Below, one piece after another: positions 56,715 to 64,000 of a DNA stretch of 64,000 nucleotides. The notes below the pieces were generated by a model that saw only the letters and a program-made list of their open reading frames with translations, did not search any database and was not told the origin of the DNA. Origin of the DNA: Silurus meridionalis (Eukaryota > Chordata > Actinopteri > Siluriformes > Siluridae); the NCBI RefSeq assembly GCF_014805685.1, contig NC_060884.1, forward strand, positions 14,242,856 through 14,306,855. The letters run 5' to 3'. Every line of letters starts with the position of its first letter. The stretch's first letter is position 1. Made by a program: the position numbers and the translations under genes.

Positions 56715-59700
56715 AACCCAGCCATTAGGGGGGAACAAGCCAGTGCACTCTTAGTGCCGGTCCCAAGCCTGGGTAAATGGGGAGGGTTGCGTTAGGAAGG
56801 GCATCCAGCGTAAAACATGTGCCAAATCAAATATGCGGATCACAAAGGAGAATTTCATACCGGATCAGTCGAGGCCCGGGTTAACAACGACCGCCACAGG
56901 TATCGTTAGCCGACAGGGTACCGGTGGAAATTGGGCTACTGTTGGCCGAAGGAGGAGAAGGAGAGGAGGAAGACGTCTACAGAGACGGCAGGAAAAGGAG
57001 CAGTGTAGGAGAGTAGAGGTTCGGGTTGGTACTTTAAATGTTGGTACTATGACGGGTAAAGGGAGAGAGATAGCTGATATGATGGAGAGGAGAAAGGTAG
57101 ATATGCTGTGTGTTCAGGAGACCAAGTGGAAAGGGAGTAAGGCCAGGAACATTGGAGGTGGATTTAAACTGTTTTATCATGGTGTGGATGGGAAGAGAAA
57201 TGGTGTAGGGGTGATTCTGAAGGAAGAGTACAGTAAGAGTGTAGTGGAGGTGAAGAGAGTTTCTGATAGGGTGATGATCGTGAAGGTGGAAGTTGAAGGA
57301 TGATGATAAATGTCATCAGTGCCTATGCTCCACAAGTTGGCTGTGAGATGGAGGAAAAGGAAAGATTCTGGAGTGAATTAGATGACGTGGTAGATGGTGT
57401 ACCTAGGAAAGAACGATTGGTGATTGGGGCAGACTTTAATGGGCATGTAGGTGGTTTTAAGGAGAGGAATGTGGAAGGGCAGATGGTGGTAGATTTTGCT
57501 AAAAGGATGGAAATGGCAGTGGTGAACACGTATTTTAAGAAGAAGGAGGATCATAGGGTGACGTATAAGAGTGGAGGAAGGTGCACACAGGTGGACTATG
57601 TGCTATGCAGGAGATGCAACCTGAAGGAGATTGGAGACTGTAAGGTGTTGGCGGGGGACAGTGTAGCTAGACAGCATGGTCTGTAGGATGGTTTTGGAGG
57701 CAAAGAAGAAGAGGAGGAATGTAAGGATTGAAAGAAGAATAAGATGGTGGAAACTGAAGGAGGAAGAGTGTAGTGTGAGGTTCAGGGAAGAGGTCAGACA
57801 GGGGCTCGGTGGTGGTGAAGAGGTGCCGGATGATTGGGGAACTACTGCAGGAGTTATGAGGAGGCAGCTAGAAAAGTACTTGGTGTGACATCTGGAAATA
57901 GAAAGCAAGACAAGGAGACGTGGTGGTGGAATGAGGAAGTGCAGGAGAGCATTAGGGAAAGAGGTTGGCAAAACAGAAGTGGGATCGACAGAGTGATGAG
58001 AAAAGTAGGCAGGAGTACAAGGAGATGCGGCAGCAGGTAAAAGGGACGTGGCGAAAGCCAAGGAAAAGGCATATGAGGAGCTGTATAAGAGGTTGGACAC
58101 TAAGGAAGGAGAAAAGGAGTTATACCGATTGGCCAGGCAGAGGACCGAGCTGGGAAGGATGTACTGCAAGTTAGAGCAATAAAGGATGGAGAGGAAATGT
58201 GTTGACTAGTGAGGAGAGTGTGTTGAGAAGGTGGAGGGAGTATTTTGAGCAGCTGATGAATGAGGAAAATCACAGAGAGAAGGTTGGAGGATGTGGAGTT
58301 GGTGAAGCAGGATGTAGATAGGATTAGTAAGGAGGAAGTGAGAGCAGCGATTAAGAGGATGAAGAATGGAAAGTCGGTTGGACCAGATGACATACCGGTA
58401 GGCGTGGAGATGTTTAGGAGAGATGGCAGTGGAGTTTTTAACCAGATTGTTTAACAGGATTCTGGAAGGGAGAGGATGCCTGAGGAATGGAGAAGGAGTG
58501 TGCTGGTACCGATCTTTAAGCATAAGGAGATGTGCAGACCTGCAGTAACTACAGAATTAAGTTGATCAGTCACACCATGAAGTTATGGGAAAGAGTAGTG
58601 GAAGCCAGGCTGAGAGAAGAGGTGACCATCTGTGAGCAACAGTATGGTTTCATGCCGAGGAAGAGCACCACAGATGCCTTATTTGCTTTGAGGATGTTGA
58701 TGGAGAAGTATAGAGAAGGACAGAAGGAATTGCATTGTGTATTTGTGGATTTAGAAAGCGTCGACAGAGTGCCAAGAGAGGAGTTGTGGTATTGTATGAG
58801 GAAGTCAGGTGTGTCAGAGAAGTATGTAAGGGTGGTGCAGGACATGTATGAGGACAGTGTGACGGCAGTGAAGTGTGCAGTAGGTACGACAGACTGGTTC
58901 AGAGTGAAGGTTGGACTGCATCAAGGATCAGCCCTGAGACTCCTTCCTGTTTGCAGTGGTGATGGACAGGTTGACGGACGAGGTCAGACAGGAGTCTCCC
59001 TGGACTATGATGTTTGCAGATGATATTGTGATTTGTGGTGAGAGTAGAGAGCAGGTTGAGAAGAACCTGGAGAGGTGGAGATATGCGCTGGAGAGAAGGG
59101 GAATGAAAGTCAGTAGGAGTAAGACAGAGTACATGTGTGTGAATGAGAAGGAGGGCAGTGGAGTAATGCGGTTGCAGGGAGAAGAGGTGGAGAAGGTGGA
59201 GGAGTTCAGGTACCTGGGGTCAACAGTGCAAAGTAATGGAGAGTGTGTTAGAAGTAAAGAAAAGAGTGCAGGCAGGGTGGAGTGGGTGGAGAAGAGTGAC
59301 AGGAGTGATTTGTGATAGTAGGGTATCTGCAAGAATGAAAGGGAAAGTTTATAGGACTGTGGTGAGACCTGCGATGTTGTATGGATTAGAGACAGTGGCA
59401 TTGAGTAAAAGGCAGGAGGCAGAGCTGGAGGTAGCAGAGCTGAAGATGTTAAGGTTTTCGTTGGGAGTGACGAGGATGGACAAGATTAGAAATGAGTTTA
59501 TTAGAGGACAGCACATGTAGGATGTTTTGGCGACAAGGTGAGGGAGGCGAGATTGAGATGGTTTGGACATGTGCAGAGAAGGGACATGAATTATATTGGT
59601 AGAAGAATGTTGAAGATGGAGCCACCAGGTAGGAGGAAAAGAGGAAGGCCAAGGAGGAGGTTCATGGATGTGGTGAGGGAAGACATGCAGGTAGTTGGTG

Positions 59701-59801
59701 TGAAAGAGGCAGATGTAGAGGACAGGGTGGTATGGAGACGGATGATCCGCTGTGGCGACCCCTAATGGGAGCAGCCGAAAGAAGAAGAAGAAGAAGAAGA
59801 A
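56715..59801 (+). mobile_element. Near full-length RTE-type LINE with perfect target duplication
   Basis: GTGGAAATGAACCCCTT (17 bp) flanks both ends (56,698-56,714 and 59,802-59,818). The 3' end is GCGACCCCTAATGGGAGCAG followed by a (GAA)n tail, as in fish RTE elements. An APE-like endonuclease is read in two frames (56,833-57,303: LNVGTMTGKGREIADMMERR, VDMLCVQETKWKGSKA; 57,300-57,686: GADFNGHVGG). The reverse transcriptase is also broken up (58,532-59,023: [36 protein letters not shown]; 58,956-59,315: MMFADDIVICGE with catalytic DD). The C-terminal part is at 59,236-59,765. Many frameshifts make it inactive. It interrupts the gcnt7 pseudogene intron. Confidence 0.92.
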
Positions 59802-60043
59802 GTGGAAATGAACCCCTTGTAATTAGTATATTGTCAGCTTTGACAAATGGCATCTTTGCAAAGTAAAAATATTTTGAATATAGTCACATTTGTGTAGTAT
59901 TTCCCATTATAGAATTTTGATAAACTAAATGTTGCATTGTTAAAATGACTTCCACTTATTTTGACTAATTTCAAACTTATTTCATTGATAAGTAGAAATT
60001 GTATACATGCACAAATACCTTAACATCAACTGGAGATCTTTAC

Positions 60044-60200
60044 CTTTTAGGTGTGGCAGATTCCAGTCAAGATGTAAAACTAGTTAGAGCATGTTGGCAT
60101 TTACAAAAGTCTGTGGTGCAGAATGAAATCCGGTAAAGATATAAGACCAACAGAGGGAAGTCATGCTGCTGACAGCCAGTGTGCTGTAAGGGCAGCCAGT
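60044..60200 (-). pseudogene. 5' exon of the duplicated gcnt7 unit
   Basis: The minus strand reads ...CACACCTAAAAG followed by a donor GTAAAG, and aligns with the likely first exon of gcnt7 at 27,572-27,720. Shared words (plus strand) include GCAGATTCC, CAGAGGGAAGTCAT-like, GCCAGT and GTGTGCT. It is separated from the pseudogene coding exons by the RTE insertion. Confidence 0.6.
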
Positions 60201-60604
60201 GTGTACAGTAAATTTGAATCTCTTGTTTCTGACACTTTATGATCACCAAGCTGTCCATTCATTACTCTGTGACTAGAGATTTGATTATCCGACTAGAGAG
60301 ATAGTGAGAAAAAGAGAGACAATTTCAGTCTCCTCCGTCCTTCACCCTTTCTAGCTTTTTTACTTATTTTTTACTGAAGCACAATGTCAAGTCCAGTAGT
60401 ATTAAAATAAATATGAAATTATCTCACAACTGGTGTAAAGAATTTTCTATATTCAATTCACTAGTTGAAACTTGGAACACTTGACACACATTAGAAGTGC
60501 AGTTCATCAGGGTCAGGCAAAATATTGATCCTGGGTGAGTACAATTGCATCCCCTTTTAGCTTTTTTTTTTTAATAAGCATCCACTGTCAGCTTCATGCA
60601 CTAA

Positions 60605-60765
60605 ATTTGTTAGTAAAATTGGAAAATTGTAATGGAAACTTTGACCTTGTAAATTGTGTTGCGATGACGACAATATACTAACCTTTAATACTCAAATGTA
60701 AGGTGTGGCATAATACCACTGTACATGCAAAACCTGCTGCTCATGCAGAATAAAATATTTGGAAG
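60605..60765. repeat. Dispersed repeat shared with rtf2 intron 7
   Basis: Aligns in the same orientation with 35,470-35,615: TTGCGATGA, ATAATACCACTGTAC and AAACCTGCTGCTCA. The family was not identified. Confidence 0.45.
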
Positions 60766-60821
60766 CAATTCAAAGTATGTCATTATTGACTCACCCAAAT
60801 GGATTATGTGTGCAATGCTGT

Positions 60822-62640
60822 ACAATAGAGAGATAGCTGATATGATGGAGAAGAAAAAGGTAGACATGTTGTGTGTTCAGGAGACCAAGTGGAAAGGGAG
60901 TAAGGCCAGGAGGTGGCTTTAAACTGTTCTTTAATGGTGTGGATGAAAAGAGAAATGATGTAGGGTGATTCTGAAGGAAGAGTACAGTAAGAGTGTAGTG
61001 AAGGTGAAGAGAGTTTCTGATAGGGTGATGAACGTGAAGCTGGAAGTTGATGGGGGATGATAAATGTCATCAGTGCTTATGCTTCACAAGTGGGCTATGA
61101 GATGGAGGAGAAGGAAAAATTCTGGAGTGAGTTGGATGAAGTGGTAGAAGGTGTACCTAGGAATGAAGGATTGGTGATTTGGGCAGACTTTAATGGGCAT
61201 GTAGGTGAAGGGAACAGAGGTGATGAGGAGGTGATGGGTAGGTATGGCTTTAAAGAGAGGAATGTGGAAGGGCAGATGGTTGTAGATTTTGCTGAAAGGA
61301 TGGAAATGGCAGTGGTAAATACGTATTTTAAGAAGAAGGATAGAGTAACATATAAGATGGGAGGAAGGTGCACACAGGTGAACTCAATGTATGTTCAATG
61401 TAGGAGACGCAACCTGAAGGAGATTGGAGACTGTAAGGTGTTGGCAGGGGACAGTGTAGCAGGATAGCATCGGATGGTGGTCTGTAGGATGGTTTTGGAG
61501 GCGAAGAAGAAGAGGAGGAAAGTGAGGACTGAAAGAAGAATAAGGTGGTGGAAACTAAAGGAGGAAGACTGTGGGGCTCATGGTGGTGAAAAGTTGCAGG
61601 ATGATTGGGCAACTACTGCAGAAGTGATAAGGGAGACAGCTTGAAAGGTACTTGGTGTGACATCTGGAAATAGAAAGGAAGACAAAGACTTATTTTTGGG
61701 ATCGACAGAGTGAGGAGAGTGTGTTGAGTAGGAGGGAGTATTTCGAGCAGCTGATGAACAAGGAAAATGAGAGAGAAGGTTGGATGGTGTGGAGATTATG
61801 AAGCAGGAAGTGGATAGGATTAGTAAGGAGGAAGTGAGAGCAGCGATTAAAAGGATGAAGAGTGGGAAGTCGGTTAGACTGGTACTGGTAGAAGCATGGA
61901 GATGTTAAGGAGAGATGGCAGTGGAGTTTTTAACCAGGTTGTTCAACAAGATTTCAGATGGTGAGAAGATTCCTGAGAAATGGAGAAGGAGGTTGCTGGT
62001 ACCGATCTTTACGAATAAGGGAGATGTGCAGACCTGCTGTCTAACCCTGATCAGTCACACAATGAAGTTATGGGAAAGAGTAGTGGAAGCCAGGCTAAGA
62101 AATAAGGTGACCATCTGTGAGCAACAGTATTGTTTCAGGCCAAGGAAGGGCATCACAGACGCATTATTTGCTTTGAGAGTGTTAACGGAGAAGTATAGAG
62201 AAGGTCAGAAGGAGTTGAATTGTGTGTTTGTGGATTTAGAGCAAGCGTCTGACAGGGTGCTGAGAGAGGAGTTGTGGTATTGTATAAGGAAGTCAGGTGT
62301 GTCAGAGAAGTATGTGCGGGTGGTGCAGGACATGTATGAGTACAGTGTGACAGCAGTGAAGTGTGCAGTAGGAACGACAGACTGGTTCAAGGTGGAGGTT
62401 GGACTGCATCAACGGCTCTGAGCCCTTTCCTGTTTGCAGTGGTGATGAACAGGTTGACGGACGAGGTCAGACAGGAGTCTCCATGGACTATGATGCTTGC
62501 AAATGATATTGTGATTTGTGGTAAAAGTAGGGAGCAGGTTGAGAAGAGCCTGGAGAGGTGGAGGTATGCGCTGGAGAGAAGGGTAATTAAAAGTCAGTAG
62601 TATTAAGACAGAGTACATGTCTGTAAATAAGAGGGTATAG
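60822..62640 (+). mobile_element. Second RTE-type LINE, truncated and rearranged
   Basis: Same family as 56,715-59,801. The endonuclease part is at 60,822-61,467 (IADMMEKKKVDMLCVQETKW, ADFNGHVGEGNRGDEE). Most of the segment between endonuclease and reverse transcriptase is missing (about 61,680-61,720). The RT part is at 61,915-62,600. The catalytic FADD block reads LAND (MMLANDIVICGK), so an aspartate is lost. Both ends are truncated and no target duplication was found. Confidence 0.88.
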
Positions 62641-63617
62641 CGACTTTTAAGAGTCACATGATGAGTCATCATTCCCTCGATCCAAAATAGTCTCCCAGTT
62701 CCTGCCACTGAAAAACATCCCTAAAGCATGATGCTGCCACCCCCATTCTTCATTTTCAGGGATGTATTGGCCAGGTGATGAGCGGTGCATGGTTTCCTCC
62801 AGACATGACGCTTGGAATTCAGGCCAAAGAGTTCACACTTGGTTTTTCATGGTCTTCAAGTGCCTTTTGGCAAACTCCAGGTGGGCTGTCATGTGCTTTT
62901 TTACAGAGGAGCGGCTTCCGTCTGGCCAGTCTACCATGCATGCCTGATTGGTGGAGTGCTACAAAGCTTGTTCTTCTGCAAGGTTCTCCTCTATCTACAC
63001 AGAGAAATGCTGGAGCTCATTTAGAGTGACAATCGGGTTCTTGGTCACCTCCCTAAGGCCCTTCTCTCACTCTAGGAAGAGTCCTGGCTGTTGCAAACTT
63101 CTATTTACGGATGATGGCGGCAACTGTGCTCTTTCGGACCTTAAATGCTGCAGAAATTGTTCCTGTACTCTTCCCCAGATCTGTGCCTTGATACAATCCT
63201 GTCTTGGAGGTCTACAGACAATTCCTTGGACTTCATGGCTTGTTTTGTGTTCTGACATGCACTGTTAACTGTGGGACCTTATATAGACAGGTGTGTGCCA
63301 TTCAAATCATGTCCAATCAGCTGGATTTACCACAGATAGACTCCAAACAAGTTGTAAAAACATCTCAAGGATGATCAGTGGAAACAGGATGCACCTGAGC
63401 TCAATTCTGGGCATCATGGCAAAGGCTGTGAATACCTGTGGATGTACATGTAATTTTTTTTCGGTTTTTATTTTCTTAAGATTTCAAAGAAACTTCTTTC
63501 GCTTTGTCATTATGGGGTATTGTTTGTAGAATTTCGAGGAACATAATGATTTTAATTCATTTTGGAATAAGTCTGTAACACAAAATGTGGAAAAAGTGAA
63601 GCGCAGTGAATACTTTC
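62641..63617 (-). mobile_element. Tc1-like transposon remnant
   Basis: The reverse strand carries worn transposase-related sequence: CATGAAAAACCAAGTGTGAA, AGCATCATGCTTTAGGGATG and GGGGGTGGCAGCATCATGC. The high-coordinate end ACACAAAATGTGGAAAAAGTGAAGCG...GAATACTTTCTGGATG is an end sequence common in fish Tc1 elements. It abuts the RTE fragment, and the opposite end was not found. Confidence 0.65.
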
Positions 63618-63740
63618 TGGATGTGTCAAGTCAATCCAAGTCAAGAAGCTTTTATTGTCATTTTAACCATATAAAGCTGATGCAGTACACTGTAAAATTT
63701 CTTTAGAATATACTTATATACAATGACACACAGTATAAGC
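63618..63740 (-). mobile_element. Retroelement 3' end, antisense
   Basis: GTCAAGTCAATCCAAGTCAAG then TTTATTGTCATTTTAACCAT, ATAAAGCTGATGCAGTACAC. It is the reverse complement of the family at 33,725-33,842. Confidence 0.6.
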
Positions 63741-64000
63741 ATATGTGTGTCGTGTGTATTATGCAAAGTTCAGGCTTTCAGACTTTAACACAAAACAGCA
63801 CAGCACTTCAGTAGTGATTCTTGATTAGTCTTATTCTAAGGGGTCCTAAAGTAGCAAGAGTTTCAACTACAAAAATTACACGTGCTTATTTGCTGTTAAT
63901 TACATTTAGGGATTTGCGTGCACCTATTACAATTGCATTAAATATTAAATTACACACATTAAATATGACATCAAATACATGTAATTGTGTGTATTTTGTG
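63741..64000. other. Non-coding end of window
   Basis: AT-rich sequence with nothing recognised. Confidence 0.4.

Larger units (their letters stand above)
50830..60200 (-). pseudogene. Duplicated gcnt7 unit, dead, split by two transposons
   Basis: A diverged copy of the unit at 24,370-27,720. Coding homology: exon 1 55,125-about 54,182, exon 2 about 53,964-53,869, exon 3 about 53,757-53,552. The first 139 codons are open (anchor residues 8-26, [38 protein letters not shown]), then a TGA (about 54,706) replaces a Tyr/Arg region. Further damage: a 1-base loss near 54,668, a 2-base gain near 54,508, a shortened A/T run near 54,350, an exon 2 donor replaced by a poly(A)/T run, loss of the exon 3 acceptor AG, and a deletion of about 50 bases in exon 3. 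The 3' end is broken by the ISRm11-like element: the flanks at 50,830-50,989 match the gcnt7 3' region. The 5' exon is at 60,044. After removal of both insertions the unit is about 3.7 kb, similar to the intact copy. Confidence 0.88.

Noticed and set aside
56833..57686. Craniofacial development protein 2-like gene
   Set aside because: Such database names derive from RTE endonucleases. Here the frame lies inside a LINE bounded by a target duplication.

Overview
This is vertebrate, almost certainly teleost fish, nuclear DNA. The signs are spliced genes with GT/AG introns, long microsatellites, tRNA-derived fish SINEs, many Tc1/mariner, hAT and ISRm11-like DNA transposons, RTE and L2/Rex-type LINEs, and a Ty3/gypsy remnant. 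Most open reading frames in the window are transposon debris or simple repeats. I support two intact host genes and one host pseudogene.

Layout. Bases 1-13,550 hold no gene I can recognise, only microsatellites, two SINEs, a decayed tandem repeat and a worn Tc1-like element. Bases 13,553-38,723 (+) are rtf2 (replication termination factor 2): nine coding exons, 292 codons, all junctions in frame. Intron 5 (10.6 kb) carries a complete gene on the opposite strand, a gcnt7-like Golgi beta-1,6-N-acetylglucosaminyltransferase (three coding exons, 24,456-25,968, 429 codons) with a likely 5' noncoding exon ending at 27,572. The same head-against-tail pairing of RTF2 and GCNT7 is known in mammals.

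Bases 39,400-50,900 are a transposon graveyard: two Tc1-like elements with TA target duplications (40,396-42,006 and 47,017-48,633), a Ty3/gypsy pol fragment and a CACTA-like element. From about 50,830 to 60,200 lies a second, broken copy of the whole gcnt7 unit (3' end, three exons, intron and 5' exon). It is interrupted by an almost intact, intron-containing ISRm11-like transposon (50,990-53,551) at its 3' end and by a 3.1-kb RTE LINE with a perfect 17-bp target duplication (56,715-59,801) in its 5' intron. The rest is a second RTE copy and a Tc1-like remnant.

How the parts relate. rtf2 and gcnt7 share space but not function: one acts at DNA replication forks, the other is a Golgi sugar transferase. 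The notable structural features are the nested opposite-strand gene, the dead duplicate and its datable insertions, and an inverted pair of about 470-bp LINE ends flanking rtf2 exons 6 and 7. I see no prokaryote-style system and no clearly new gene family. Splice sites and homologies were read by eye, without database searches.
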